Assembly (NCBI RefSeq): GCF_009728835.1
Contig: NZ_CP033455.1
Location: 1,067,568-1,131,567 of the forward strand
From: Ehrlichia ruminantium
Lineage (GTDB): Bacteria > Pseudomonadota > Alphaproteobacteria > Rickettsiales > Anaplasmataceae
Length of the DNA stretch: 64,000 nucleotides
Direction of reading: 5' to 3'
The notes below the pieces were generated by a model. That model saw nothing but the letters and a program-made list of their open reading frames with translations. It had not been told where the DNA came from and ran no database searches. Numbering within the stretch: the first letter of the stretch is position 1; each line of letters opens with the position of its first letter. Shown here in pieces: positions 9,667 to 20,751 of this stretch. Position numbers and translations under genes: made by a program.

Positions 9667-12288
9667 ATGAGTGAAAAGTTAATATATCATTTTAGTAAAA
9701 GCAAATGCGATGGAAATTTAAAATTAAGCAATATATTAGGCAGCAAAGGTGCTAATTTAGCAGAAATGTGTAATATTGGTATAGATGTACCTCCAGGATT
9801 TACAATATCAACAGCAGTATGCAATCACTATCATGATAATAAATTACCAGACAAAATATCACACATGATACAAAATGCTATTGAATATCTAAATAACGAA
9901 GTAAACTTAAAATTTGGTGATGATAATAATCCTCTATTACTTTCAGTAAGATCAGGTAGTGTCACTTCTATGCCAGGAATGTTAGACACCATATTAAACG
10001 TAGGCTTAAATGATAAAACAGTTATAGGATTAGCAAAAAAAAACGGTGAACTTTTCGCATATGACAGTTATAGAAGACTTATACAAATGTATGCCCATAC
10101 AGTATTACAAATAGAAAACAATTTCTTTGAGGAAGCAATATATAAAAGGAAAAGTGTTAGTACATTAAAAAGTGACAAAATATCAGATCCTAATGTACTC
10201 AAAGAATTAATAGGTGACTTTAAAAAAATAGTTAAGCTTCACACAAATCAAGATTTCCCTCAAGATGTAAATGAACAACTGTATAATGCAATATATGCAG
10301 TTTTTAGATCATGGATGAACAAAAGAGCAATTACCTATAGAAAGATACATAATATACCAGACAATTTAGGTACAGCAGTAAATGTGCAATCCATGGTATT
10401 TGGTAACATGAGTGAAAATTCAGCTACAGGTGTTGTTTTTACACGCAACCCATCAACAGGAACAAAAGAAATTTTTGGAGAATTCCTAACAAGTGCACAA
10501 GGTGAAGATGTAGTATCAGGTACCCATAGTCCATTACCATTACATAAAATGAAGGAGTTAATGCCTACAATTTATGACGAATTAGAACAAGTGTGTCACA
10601 AACTAGAATTGCACTATCGTGACATGCAAGATATAGAATTTACAATAGAAAATGGTAAATTATGGATTCTACAAGCTAGATCAGGAAAACGCAGTATTCA
10701 GTCTGCTGTCAAAATTGCTACAGATATGGTAAAGGAAAAACTGATTTCAAAAGAAGAAGCAATTATTAGGATCGATCACAAATCATTCAGCAAGCTATTT
10801 CATCCAACACTTGAAAACAGTACAAATGCTGATATTATCGCATATGGACTACCGGCATCTCCAGGAGCAGCAACAGGCCAAGTAGTTTTCACACCGAGTG
10901 ACGCAGAACAACTCAAAAAAGAAGGAAAAAATGTAATACTACTACGTCAGGAAACAAATCCAGAAGATATAAATGGGATGAATAGTTCCGTAGGTATTAT
11001 TACACTAAGAGGAGGCATGACTTCCCATGCAGCAGTAGTAGCAAGAGGGATGGGCAAACCATGCATCTGCAGTGCCAACAACATCTTCATAGATAAAAGC
11101 GAACAGTTTTTTTATACAGACACAGGAATTAAGGTACATAAAGGTGATAACATAACAATAAATGGATGCACTGGGGAAGTTATTTTAGGTGTTATTAAGA
11201 CAACATTACCTAAATTAGATAGAAGTTTCTACGACCTAATGGAATGGACAGATGAAATAAGAACATTAAAAGTTATGGCAAACGCTGATACACCAGAAGA
11301 TGCAGAAATATCAATGAACTTTCAAGCAGATGGCATAGGCTTATGCAGGACAGAACATATGTTTTTCTCAGATAAAAGAATAAGTATAGTACAAGAAATG
11401 ATTGTATCAGATAAAAAAGAAGAAAGAGCAATAGCATTAGAAAAACTTGAAGTTATGCAGAAAGAAGATTTCAAGAAAATATTTATATGCACATCTAACA
11501 AACAAGTTACCATTAGACTTCTCGATCCTCCACTACACGAGTTCTTACCAGATAACGATGATGCCATACAAGAAATATCCGTCAGAACTGGAAAGTCTTT
11601 AGAAAAACTCAAAAATAGGATTATCTACCTATTAGAAAAAAATCCCATGTTAGGACACCGAGGATGTAGACTTGCAATATCATATCCCGAAATATACGAG
11701 ATGCAAGTTAGAGCAATCTTTCTTGCAATAAAAGAATTACAAGAAGAAACAGACATAAAAACAATAGTTCCCGAAATTATGATACCTTTAATCATGTCCG
11801 AAGAAGAACTAATTGTAATCAAAGAGCTAATAAGTAATATCGCGAAACAATTTGATAATCCTAAATACTTAATTGGCACAATGATAGAATTACCAAAAGC
11901 AGCACTAATTGCAGATAAAATTGCAAAACATGTACAATTCTTTAGCTTTGGCACTAATGATCTAACTCAAACCACCTTAGGCGTTTCTAGAGATGACTCA
12001 GCAAATTTTATAGGCACATATAGAGACCTAGGAATTATAAAGCATGATCCCTTCGAAACTTTAGATATCGATGGAGTAGGAAAGTTAATATCAATTGCTG
12101 TAAGCTTAGGTAAAAAGGAATCCCCAAATATAAAAATTGGAGTATGTGGAGAACACGGTGGAAATTTTGAATCAATACAATTTTTTGCAAAACTAAAACT
12201 AGACTATATTTCTTGTTCACCATACAGGATTCCAATAGCAAGGCTAATAGCTGCACAATGTACAATACTCAATAAAAATATCAACTGA
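9667..12288 (+). CDS. ppdK: pyruvate, phosphate dikinase
   Basis: Interconverts pyruvate, ATP and phosphate with phosphoenolpyruvate, AMP and pyrophosphate; in organisms lacking parts of glycolysis it links pyruvate and PEP. The 873-residue length fits the family. Visible landmarks: N-terminal nucleotide-binding domain with SNILGSKGANLAEM (about 21-34) and SVRSGSVTSMPGMLDT, the phosphohistidine domain GGMTSHAAVVARGMGKPC with His454, and the C-terminal PEP/pyruvate barrel ending with GVCGEHGG, whose Cys at about 827 is the general acid. These positions match the well-studied clostridial enzyme closely. Monocistronic, with a plausible promoter about 60 bp upstream and repeat arrays on both sides. 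Confidence 0.97.
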   Translation: MSEKLIYHFSKSKCDGNLKLSNILGSKGANLAEMCNIGIDVPPGFTISTAVCNHYHDNKLPDKISHMIQNAIEYLNNEVNLKFGDDNNPLLLSVRSGSVTSMPGMLDTILNVGLNDKTVIGLAKKNGELFAYDSYRRLIQMYAHTVLQIENNFFEEAIYKRKSVSTLKSDKISDPNVLKELIGDFKKIVKLHTNQDFPQDVNEQLYNAIYAVFRSWMNKRAITYRKIHNIPDNLGTAVNVQSMVFGNMSENSATGVVFTRNPSTGTKEIFGEFLTSAQGEDVVSGTHSPLPLHKMKELMPTIYDELEQVCHKLELHYRDMQDIEFTIENGKLWILQARSGKRSIQSAVKIATDMVKEKLISKEEAIIRIDHKSFSKLFHPTLENSTNADIIAYGLPASPGAATGQVVFTPSDAEQLKKEGKNVILLRQETNPEDINGMNSSVGIITLRGGMTSHAAVVARGMGKPCICSANNIFIDKSEQFFYTDTGIKVHKGDNITINGCTGEVILGVIKTTLPKLDRSFYDLMEWTDEIRTLKVMANADTPEDAEISMNFQADGIGLCRTEHMFFSDKRISIVQEMIVSDKKEERAIALEKLEVMQKEDFKKIFICTSNKQVTIRLLDPPLHEFLPDNDDAIQEISVRTGKSLEKLKNRIIYLLEKNPMLGHRGCRLAISYPEIYEMQVRAIFLAIKELQEETDIKTIVPEIMIPLIMSEEELIVIKELISNIAKQFDNPKYLIGTMIELPKAALIADKIAKHVQFFSFGTNDLTQTTLGVSRDDSANFIGTYRDLGIIKHDPFETLDIDGVGKLISIAVSLGKKESPNIKIGVCGEHGGNFESIQFFAKLKLDYISCSPYRIPIARLIAAQCTILNKNIN

Positions 12289-12595
12289 ATTATTTCAAAC
12301 ATTAGAACCACACATTAATGTGATATTCACTGTCCAATATTTATCTCACAAGTAATCACACAATAATTACGCTAAAACGCATTAGTACCAAAAACGTAAT
12401 ATCACTATAACAAATCCGTATAAATACATAAACAGATATTGCTATATTCTTTATCGTAGATCTAGACAATATATCAACCACATATTTATTAGATTTCATA
12501 AGTACAATTGTACAAGATATCCTAATCAGCACACATAGCATTTATCAAACATACTCAAAGTATATTAATAATTATTTCCTAAGTGTTAGTGAGAT

Positions 12596-12611
12596 ATATA
12601 TCTAGATATAT
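12596..12611. repeat. 16-bp perfect palindrome
   Basis: ATATATCTAGATATAT reads the same on both strands, about 310 bp downstream of ppdK. It may be a chance product of AT-rich sequence or a small protein-binding site; it has no T tract typical of a terminator. Confidence 0.35.
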
Positions 12612-12689
12612 GACTATTGTATCTAATAATTAGATATACACATTTTATCACTCATACTACAAGAGATACATCTAATATATGAATTAGAA

Positions 12690-13250
12690 TAATAACATAC
12701 AATAATATATTAGACACAGCAAGCTAGCACATTCATAGCTAACAACCCCAAAGGACCTTTCCACTTTTTTTATGTATTGGCAACACACACTTAAATATAT
12801 GATATTGTACTCAAAATTACATACACAATTTATCATCCATACAACAAGAATAGATTAGCTCAATAACATGCAATAATATACTAGAGCAGCAAGCTAGGAC
12901 ATTCATAACTAACAACCCCAAAGGACATTCCACTTTTTTATGTATTGGCAACACACACTTAAATATATGATATTGTACTCAAAATTACATACACAATTTA
13001 TCATCCATACAACAAGAATAGATTAGCGCAATAACATGTAATAATATACTAGAGCAGTAAACCAGCATATTTATAGCTAACAACCCCAAAGGACCTTCCA
13101 CTTTTTTATGTATTGGCAATACACACTTAAATATATGATATTGTACTCAAAATTACATATACAATTTATCATCCATACCACAAGAATAGATTAGCATAAT
13201 AACATGTAATAATAATTAGCACAGTAAGCTAGCATATTTATATGCCAATC
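12690..13250. repeat. tandem array, 168-170 bp unit, about 3 copies
   Basis: AACAACCCCAAAGGAC recurs at 12741, 12911 and 13079 (steps of 170 and 168), followed each time by TCCACTTTTTTATGTATTGG and a conserved tail. A degenerate partial copy begins the array near 12600. Small insertions and deletions separate the units. No frame continues through it. The adjoining bases 13251-13597 hold no recognised gene and lead into the antiporter gene. Confidence 0.93.
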
Positions 13251-13597
13251 AATAACATACCTATTTTTCTATTCATTAATAAGATATATACTGTATTCAA
13301 TACAATAACAATGACACAAACCAAGTTACACAAATAATATTCAAGTCATAGTAACATTTTCTCAAGGTAAATACAATAATTATAAACAGTTATGTATTCT
13401 TTGCCATTATAATTACGTTTGTAATATTATAAAATCTTTGAGTTTCATATGTCCCACATAACATTAAATAATAAAATGATTAACTGCTAATTATATACTT
13501 AGCCAATTTACTATACAACCCACAAAAAAAAGATCATAAATTAAGACTCTTTACTTTAAAAAACTTTATTGATATCTATATATTACATATTAGCGTA

Positions 13598-15088
13598 GTG
13601 GTACAGAGGCCTATGCACTTTTTCAAAAACTTAGCATCAGATTTTTTAATAACCTGGCCAGTTTTATTGCCATACATGTGTGCAGTGTTGGTATTACTAC
13701 TAAAAAAATTCAAATATTCACAAGAAACACTTAGCATAATTTTCTCATGTGCTTTGTTTTACACAGTATTTAACATCTACACTAAAATAACTGCTGATAA
13801 ACCAGTACTATATACTGTACTGTGCGAGTTTACTCCTAAAATACAACTAATACTAAAAACAGAACCTATAGGTATAATATTTAGTCTATTGGCATCATTT
13901 TTATGGACAGTTACTACTATCTATACCATTAGTTATATGACACACAACGATAAAGGTAACAAAAAGCAACCTATATTCTATGCATGCTTTGCAGCAAGTA
14001 TTGGGTGTACAATGGGAATTGCTTTTTCAGGAAACCTACTAACATTATTTATATTTTATGAGTTATTAACTATCAGTACATATCCTTTAGTTACATATTA
14101 TACAAACCACGAATCACAAATATCTGGTAGGCATTACATTGGAATACTTTTAGGAACTTCAATGTTACTATTTTTACCAGCAATCATAATTACTTATAAC
14201 GTGAGTGGTACTTTAGATTTTACAAACGGCGGTATATTGCCATCAAGCATCTCTAATTTGTTTCTATTTACATTATTATCGGTATTTATTTATAGTATAG
14301 GAAAAACTGCACTAATGCCGATACATTCATGGCTACCAAAAGCTATGGTAGCACCTACACCAGTAAGTGCATTATTACATGCTGTAGCAGTTGTAAAATC
14401 TGGAATTTTTGCACTAATAAAGATTTTACTATATGTTATTGGACTAGAAAAGTTACAAGCATTATTTCAAACACATCATAACATATTGATGTATGTTTCA
14501 GAAATCACAATCATCCTAGCATCTTTTATAGCAATTAAACAGACAAACCTAAAAAAAGTATTAGCATATTCAACAATTTCACAGCTTTCTTATATAATAA
14601 TGACAGTATCATTGTACACAGAATATGCCATTGATATTTCTATCTTTCAAATGATATCTCATGCATTTGCAAAAATAACATTATTTTTTACTGCAGGAGC
14701 AATATATACCAAAACAGGAAAAAAATACTTACATGAACTCCAAGGTATTGGCAAATCTATGCCAATAACTATGATTACATTTTCTATTGGAGCTATTGCA
14801 ATGATAGGTATTCCTCCTGCATCAACATTCTGGGGAAAATTTTTCATCATATCAGAATCATTCAGTCAAGACATTTTATCTGTAGTATTAGTATTAGTAT
14901 TAAGCACTATATTAAATACGATATATTTCGTTCCTATAATATATAATGCATTTTACGCAACTTGCAATGCTAAATATAACGAAGCTCCTGTGCCTATGTT
15001 AGTTGCCACAACTGTAACAACAATATGTACAATAATATTATTTTTATACCCTGATATAGTCTTCAACATAATAAATCACATTAAATAA
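13598..15088 (+). CDS. NuoM/MrpD-family proton-translocating membrane subunit
   Basis: A 496-residue polytopic membrane protein of the family shared by complex I NuoL/M/N and Mrp antiporter subunit D. The core signature is present: GKTALMPIHSWLP followed by AMVAPTPVSALLHAVAVVK (about residues 235-270), with the conserved Lys residues of the proton channel, then KKVLAYSTISQLSYI (about 326-340) and GIPPASTFWGKFF. About 14 hydrophobic segments are evident. The frame begins at GTG 13598; an ATG at 13613 is an alternative, but neither has a well-spaced ribosome-binding site (AGAGG is only 3 nt before the ATG). Without neighbours from a nuo or mrp operon I cannot say whether it acts in complex I or as a cation/proton antiporter part. 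Confidence 0.85.
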   Translation: MVQRPMHFFKNLASDFLITWPVLLPYMCAVLVLLLKKFKYSQETLSIIFSCALFYTVFNIYTKITADKPVLYTVLCEFTPKIQLILKTEPIGIIFSLLASFLWTVTTIYTISYMTHNDKGNKKQPIFYACFAASIGCTMGIAFSGNLLTLFIFYELLTISTYPLVTYYTNHESQISGRHYIGILLGTSMLLFLPAIIITYNVSGTLDFTNGGILPSSISNLFLFTLLSVFIYSIGKTALMPIHSWLPKAMVAPTPVSALLHAVAVVKSGIFALIKILLYVIGLEKLQALFQTHHNILMYVSEITIILASFIAIKQTNLKKVLAYSTISQLSYIIMTVSLYTEYAIDISIFQMISHAFAKITLFFTAGAIYTKTGKKYLHELQGIGKSMPITMITFSIGAIAMIGIPPASTFWGKFFIISESFSQDILSVVLVLVLSTILNTIYFVPIIYNAFYATCNAKYNEAPVPMLVATTVTTICTIILFLYPDIVFNIINHIK

Positions 15089-16084
15089 ACTCATCCTCTA
15101 TTTTTACAACTACATTTGTTACATAGGAATACAAAAAAATTAGATCCAGCATAAAAATACTATTTCATATATTCACAACATAGTATTGAGCCACTACTGA
15201 CAAAATTACCCCTTATTTCTCCAAGCATAGATTGCCCATAGTAAGTTACAAATTAAAAATATTAGATGCACCACTTAGTATTTTTAACAAACAATGGACG
15301 ATAAGTACACTAAAACAAAATAGCTATTTAAATTAAAGAATCACGTTCACTATGATACTACAAATATTGCATGCCAAATCTCAAAGAAATAAACATACAA
15401 CAAATTAGATTATTACTTAAAAAAAAAACTTCACATACAATTAACAATAAAAAACTTACTATCAAGGCTAATTACCTACTATAATCACTATACTTCAAAT
15501 ATTTAGATAACATAACAAATACATTTACATAAATACTATTTATATAGTAACTAACATTCAGAAACACATACTACACCAACTACTAAAACACTATAATTTA
15601 ATTCCATTTTTAATAACACTACCTAATAAAAATGCTATTTTACAATTAAACCCTGTTTAACTTAACATTAAACTTTCAACAATAAAAAAATACAAAGATT
15701 TATTTGGAATATATATGTTAGTACCATAATGCCTTGGGTTATCTATTACATCTATTTGACAATTCATTACTCATAGTAACAAATATACCTTTCAATAATT
15801 TTATCAAATGAGTATTTTTGTTGATTAAGTTCAACCTACTTATTTCCTGTAGTATATTAGTTTCTGTCAAATTTAGTTTATATTATGTTTCTTAATATTG
15901 CCTTTAGATTTCTCATATAACGCTTGTAGATTTAAATTGTGCTATAAAGTTATTTCGTTAAGAAGAGGTGTCCTATTATATTAACAAAGAATTATAGGTA
16001 TCTTACCGTTGTAATCAGTTTTGTATAAATTACCTCACAATGTCCATTATTAAATTGAAATAATCCTGTAATAGATTAATACTA
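15089..16084. other. non-coding gap between convergent genes
   Basis: About 1 kb of AT-rich sequence downstream of the antiporter gene. It has no long frame, tRNA or clear repeat up to the 131-bp array that follows. The stretch 15830-16000 is less A-rich and more T-rich on the plus strand than its surroundings, but I do not recognise a gene remnant there. Confidence 0.45.
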
Positions 16085-16700
16085 CTTAACAATTATGTAA
16101 TTTATTACAAATAAATACTGTGACACTCATCCAAACCATCTTGAAATAACATTACTCCACTACATAAGCTAGTACTAAATTAAAGAACCTATAAATACAC
16201 CAGCACTACTGCAAATTATGTAACGTATCACGAACAATAAGTACTGCAACACACTACTCATCCAAACTACCTTGAAATAACATTACTCCACTACATAAGC
16301 TAGTACTAAATTAAAGAACCTATAAATACACCAGCACTACTGCAAATTATGTAACGTATAACGAACAATAAGTACTGCAACACACTACTCATCCAAACTA
16401 CCTTGAAATAACATTACTTCACTACATAAGTTAGTACTAAATTAAAGAACCTATAAATACACCAGCACTACTGCAAATTATGTACCGTATCACAGACAAT
16501 AAGTACTGCAACACACTACTCATCCAAACTACCTTAAAATAACATCACTTCACTACATAAGCTAGTACTAAATAAAGAACCTATAAATACACCAGCACTA
16601 CTGCAAATTATGTACCGTATCACAGACAATAAGTACTGCAACACACTACTCATCCAAACTACCTTAAAATAACATCACTTCACTACATAAGCTGCCAACA
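16085..16700. repeat. tandem array, 131-bp unit, about 4.7 copies
   Basis: CAGCACTACTGCAAATTATG recurs at 16201, 16332, 16463 and 16593 (steps 131, 131, 130), with a diverged first copy from about 16085 and a partial last copy ending near 16695. Copies differ in paired variants (for example ACGTATCACGAAC versus ACCGTATCACAGAC) shared by neighbouring units. It lies between convergent genes. The 264 bp between it and the hydrolase gene show nothing clear. Confidence 0.95.
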
Positions 16701-16964
16701 AACTACTAATAATAAAGAAAATTAAGTGTCTAGATCATAAAAAATAGAACCATAACAAAACTTACACATTATAGACTTAAATTTATGAAATAATGTAATT
16801 TTTAAAAATTAATAATCTAATACATTACTTCACATATAACCATACTAACCATTAATAATCCAAACACTGCAAATATAATAACATTAGAAGGAGCTTAGAT
16901 GATAATAAATATAAGAGGCACTACATTTTACTCGATTAACATATTATTTGATATTTAACATACC

Positions 16965-17735
16965 CTATAAGCCCTGTTGTTCTATTGCTTCCTCTATAGA
17001 TCTAAAAATTATTCCTAAAGAAATATCATCTGATAAACTATGATCAGATGACTCTATCAATCTCAATGTCAAATAACTTGACCTTATTTTCTCTGCTAAA
17101 GTTATCGAAATATTATAGGAAACAATTGTATCAGCCATACCATGAATTAAGGTAACTGGACATTTTATATTAATACACTCTTTATCTAATATTAAGTGTT
17201 TTCTCCCATCTTCAAACATATACTTAGTTATAACACGAGAACGACTATCTCCATTATCTAGAGAAACTCGACCATACCTGAGCAATTCCTCATGCTGATT
17301 CGCCGTTAGATTTTTAAACAAACGCTCTGTAGCATCAGGTGCTCCAGCTAAACTAATTAAATAAGATGCTCTATGTGGATGAGACATTGCAAATAAAAAC
17401 ATCATCCAACCACCTAGGCTAGATCCTATAATAATGTGGCTACTATCAGGAGGAGTTAACTGATCAATAACATCTACACAGTTTTTATACCAATCACTTA
17501 TAGAACAATCAGAAAGTTGTCCATCTGATTCACCATGTCCTAAATATTCAAATAAAATCAAATTAAAATTATGGGCTTTGCAATAATCATACAATGCCAC
17601 TGCTTTTGCACCTTGCATATTTGCTTGAAAACCAGAAAAGAAGACAATAGATACATTACTATCAGTAACTAATTGCTTATATGCTATATGCAAGTTTGGT
17701 GCATAAGATAACTTTAACCTTCCCTTATTTAACAT
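16965..17735 (-). CDS. alpha/beta-hydrolase fold protein
   Basis: A 256-residue serine hydrolase. The nucleophile elbow is GSSLGGW (Ser about residue 105), the acid is probably Asp in GMADTIVSYN (about 199) and the His in ESSDHSLSDD (about 231), giving a complete catalytic triad in the expected order. The oxyanion-side loop FSGFQANMQGAKA and the strand LILFEYLGHGESDG resemble the FGYLGHGxS region of acyl esterases and prolyl-oligopeptidase-like hydrolases. Substrate unknown. It lies 23 bp downstream of the cytochrome c gene on the same strand, so the two are probably cotranscribed, though no functional link is obvious. Confidence 0.85.
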   Translation of the reverse strand: MLNKGRLKLSYAPNLHIAYKQLVTDSNVSIVFFSGFQANMQGAKAVALYDYCKAHNFNLILFEYLGHGESDGQLSDCSISDWYKNCVDVIDQLTPPDSSHIIIGSSLGGWMMFLFAMSHPHRASYLISLAGAPDATERLFKNLTANQHEELLRYGRVSLDNGDSRSRVITKYMFEDGRKHLILDKECINIKCPVTLIHGMADTIVSYNISITLAEKIRSSYLTLRLIESSDHSLSDDISLGIIFRSIEEAIEQQGL

Positions 17736-17758
17736 ATATCATTACTCCACACAAAAAC

Positions 17759-18286
17759 TTATTCTAAGGATTTTATATATGCTATCAAATCTGCTATATC
17801 TTGAGGTTTCGAAATCCCAGCAAAGGCCATACGCGTACCCTTAACATAAGCTTGAGGTTTCGTTAAAAACTGAAATAAATCTTGATACTCCCATGTTCCA
17901 CCAGCACTAAGCATTGCTTTTGAATAATTAAAAGCATCCCCTAAATGAGCCTTTTTATTACCTACTATATGCCACAAATTTGGACCTACTTTATTTGCTC
18001 CACCTTTTTCAAAAGTATGACATGACACACATTTTTTTGAAACTTCCTTCCCTTTTGCTATATTAGCTTGGGCTATAAGAGCCTGAATATCTACTTGCAC
18101 ATTAGCAGCAGTTGCATCTTGCACAGAAGCATTCTGTTCTTGTTCTATGTCTACCTTATACCCTCTTGCCGGTTCAGTATGGGTACTCGGATTATATAAT
18201 AAATCCGTTACATTACTAACAAACAACACGATAAATGACGCAAACAAAATGGCTGTAATCTTTTTGTTGAAATTAAACCCATCCAT
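17759..18286 (-). CDS. membrane-anchored c-type cytochrome
   Basis: A 175-residue monoheme cytochrome c that likely carries electrons between the bc1 complex and the terminal oxidase on the periplasmic side. An uncleaved N-terminal anchor (ITAILFASFIVLFVSN, about 10-25) is followed by a flexible linker and a class I cytochrome domain: heme-attachment motif CVSCH (Cys86, Cys89, His90), GPNLWHIVG after it, and the distal Met ligand in TRMAFAGI near the C-terminus. This matches the CycM/cytochrome c552 type of alphaproteobacteria. Heme attachment would need the Ccm system, of which ccmA, ccmC and ccmG are also in this window. First gene of a two-gene unit with the hydrolase. Confidence 0.92.
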   Translation of the reverse strand: MDGFNFNKKITAILFASFIVLFVSNVTDLLYNPSTHTEPARGYKVDIEQEQNASVQDATAANVQVDIQALIAQANIAKGKEVSKKCVSCHTFEKGGANKVGPNLWHIVGNKKAHLGDAFNYSKAMLSAGGTWEYQDLFQFLTKPQAYVKGTRMAFAGISKPQDIADLIAYIKSLE

Positions 18287-19059
18287 ATTATTCTGCAGTT
18301 CTAGCTTATAACTAACTATAATCGTATCGTTCTAGGGTAATATAATAGTTAACTATAGTCAACAAATAACATGGCTTTTTAGTAACATATAATTTAGATA
18401 ATATTTCAATTTCCTAACAAGATTTATAAAAATGCAGAACATCATCTCAATACTTGAAGCAGTAATTTTAGGATTTAACAACACATAATAGTCTTTTATA
18501 TGAAAAAACAGATTCTATAACTTTTTATGTTTAATACAAAAAAACACGTTGAGATTTATAACATCCATACAGTAATCCTTTGCTAATTATAAAGTTATTT
18601 ATCACTATTTTTGAATCAGAACTACTCCCAAATCACAATTATCCCTTTAATATTAAATAAAACTACAATGGCAGCAATATTATAAGCAAAGTAAAATCCA
18701 GTAGGAAATAATCAAAACCTAAGCAATGAAAAAGTAACATAATACTAAGTTGTAAATTTATAATTACATCTTAATAATCACTATACAAACTATACCCAAT
18801 TTATACCATACAAGTATAACCCATACGTCTTTTAATTCATTGTTACCCAAGTACTTAGGAAAATACATCAGCTGAAACAAATTATAAGTAATTTATTTAA
18901 AACTATATAGTACTTAAAAATGTTTTTATTTTAATAAATCTTAGACATTTTTTATAAGCAATATTATATCGCTTATATTTCGTGCAAGATTATCATCCCA
19001 ATAATCACAAACACACCTATTAAAATTAACCATTACTCAATAAATGGTTATGTATACCA
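18287..19059. other. non-coding gap upstream of cytochrome c gene
   Basis: About 770 bp of AT-rich sequence. It should contain the promoter for the minus-strand cytochrome c gene. No long frame, RNA gene or clear repeat is visible before the 131-bp array. Confidence 0.45.
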
Positions 19060-19480
19060 AATCTAGACTTCATACAAAATCTAGCTTAAGTATATATATA
19101 AGTTATTCCTTCTTATACAACATGTTAATACCACTTGCTGGTCTTTTAATAAAAAAATACTTTATACTAAACTATATATGGTAATAACCTCTTAAAAAGA
19201 ACAAAAATCAACTATACTTCATATAACATTAAGTTACTTCTTCTTATGTAACATGTTAATACCACTTGCTGATCTTTTAATAAAAAAATACTTTATACTA
19301 AACTATACATGGTAATAACCTCTTAAAAAGAACAAAAACCAATTATACTTCATACAACATTAAGTTACTTTTTCTTATACAACACATTGATACCATATAC
19401 TGACTCTTAATAAAAAATATTTTATACTACACTATATGGTGATAACTTCTTAAAAAGAACAACTAAAAAACTCTAAGACA
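19060..19480. repeat. tandem array, 131-bp unit, about 3 copies
   Basis: CATGTTAATACCACTTGCTG at 19121 recurs at 19252 and, more diverged (CACATTGATACCATATACTG), at 19383, giving an exact 131-bp step. The blocks TTAATAAAAAAATAC and CCTCTTAAAAAGAAC are shared by all three units. It lies between the cytochrome c gene and the tRNA-Val gene. The remaining bases 19481-19727 hold nothing recognised. Confidence 0.93.
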
Positions 19481-19727
19481 TATAGTCATGATACAATTAA
19501 TAACTAACAACAGTGACTTAGAAAAACACGAACACTGCTTACAATACTAATATCTTATGCTTTATAATAACTGTAGTAATCTAGAACCTTATAAAATCAT
19601 TTACGCAATCACATAATACTTAAAAAAAGTAACAAGAGGACAAATGCAACCTGAATGTTTATGCAAACAATTACTATAGTGTTACAATTATTAAGTATAC
19701 AAAGCACAATTAGACTTACATCAAGAG

Positions 19728-19800
19728 TGGGCGATAACAGACTTGAACTGCTGACCTCCTCGGTGTAAACGAGATGCTCTACCAACTGAGCTAATCGCCC
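19728..19800 (-). tRNA. tRNA-Val (UAC)
   Basis: The minus strand folds as a complete 73-nt tRNA: acceptor GGGCGAT pairs with ATCGCCC, the D arm is GCTCAGTTGGTAGAGC, the anticodon stem TCTCG/CGAGG encloses the loop TTTACAC with anticodon UAC, and the T arm AGCAG-TTCAAGT-CTGTT has one mismatch-type pair. The discriminator is A and CCA is not encoded, as expected for a genome relying on CCA-adding enzyme. It stands 48 bp upstream of no gene on its strand and about 50 bp from the folD stop at 19849. A frame that overlaps it on the same strand is a shadow of the tRNA. Confidence 0.97.
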
Positions 19801-19848
19801 TATCACATATCTTTATAAACTATAAATAGTTTAACTGCAATTAAAGAA

Positions 19849-20751
19849 TTATAAATCCAAATATTTTTCAACAAAACCATGAATTCCTGACTGATTACAT
19901 GCAGCAATAATGGTATTAACCATTAAAAATGCAATAGTCATAGGACCAACACCACCAGGAACTGGAGTAATGGCTGAAGCTATTTTACTAACCTCATCAA
20001 AGTCTACATCCCCTACAAATTTTTTAGTTCCATCTTCTTCTATAGAATTGATACCTACATCTATAACAATTGCTCCATGTTTGACCCAGGAATACTTAAC
20101 AAAACGAGGTATTCCTACAGCAGCAACAAGAATATCAGCTCTCTTACAATAATCTGGCAAATCACGAGTAGCTGAATGAACAGTAGTAACTGTACAGTTT
20201 TCACCTAATAACAAGCAAGCCATAGGCTTTCCTACTATGTTTGATCTTCCTATAACTACAGCATCAGCCCCAGATAAGTTACGAGTTATAGTTTTTATTA
20301 AATAAAGGCATCCCTGTGGTGTACAAGGAACTAAACAATCTTTTTTCTGCCCAGTAAATAACCTACCCACATTTTCATTATGGAAACCATCAACATCTTT
20401 TTTAGGATCAATAGTATTAATAATCAGATTCTTATCAATATGCTTAGGCACAGGTAACTGTACTAAAATCCCATGGACACCATCATCATTATTAAGCTGA
20501 TGGATCTTTTCAATTAAACTACTCTCAGATATTGTACTAGGAAGTACCATAGTTTCAGATTTAAGCCCTAACATTTCTGCTTTTCTCTGCTTATTACGCA
20601 CATATAATTGACTTGCAGGATCGTCTCCAACAAGTACAACTATTAAACATGGTGTCAGACTATGCTGCACCTTTAAATCACTAATACACGTAGCAAGAGT
20701 GCTGGTAATACTATCACCAACCGCCTTTCCACTTACAATATTCCCTGTCAT
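19849..20751 (-). CDS. folD: bifunctional methylenetetrahydrofolate dehydrogenase/cyclohydrolase
   Basis: NADP-dependent oxidation of 5,10-methylene-THF to methenyl-THF and hydrolysis to 10-formyl-THF. The 300-residue protein shows the FolD landmarks: substrate-binding region [16 protein letters not shown] (about 48-63) with the catalytic Lys, [14 protein letters not shown] (about 117-130), the Rossmann motif [16 protein letters not shown] (about 167-182) and the C-terminal signature [13 protein letters not shown]. Length is normal. One-carbon units from serine (glyA, near 41 kb) pass through this enzyme and also feed ThyX (32 kb), so the window holds three steps of the pathway though not clustered. 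It follows tRNA-Val's strand and has a gap of nearly 1 kb upstream. Confidence 0.97.
   Translation of the reverse strand: MTGNIVSGKAVGDSITSTLATCISDLKVQHSLTPCLIVVLVGDDPASQLYVRNKQRKAEMLGLKSETMVLPSTISESSLIEKIHQLNNDDGVHGILVQLPVPKHIDKNLIINTIDPKKDVDGFHNENVGRLFTGQKKDCLVPCTPQGCLYLIKTITRNLSGADAVVIGRSNIVGKPMACLLLGENCTVTTVHSATRDLPDYCKRADILVAAVGIPRFVKYSWVKHGAIVIDVGINSIEEDGTKKFVGDVDFDEVSKIASAITPVPGGVGPMTIAFLMVNTIIAACNQSGIHGFVEKYLDL

Noticed and set aside
12356-12541. 61-codon minus-strand frame downstream of ppdK
   Set aside because: Short, low-complexity composition, no family resemblance and no ribosome-binding site; typical of chance frames in this AT-rich spacer.
19609-19806. 65-codon minus-strand frame beginning MIGRLAQLVEHL
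   Set aside because: It is the translation of the tRNA-Val gene; such LAQLVEH peptides are a well-known artefact of tRNA D-arm sequence.
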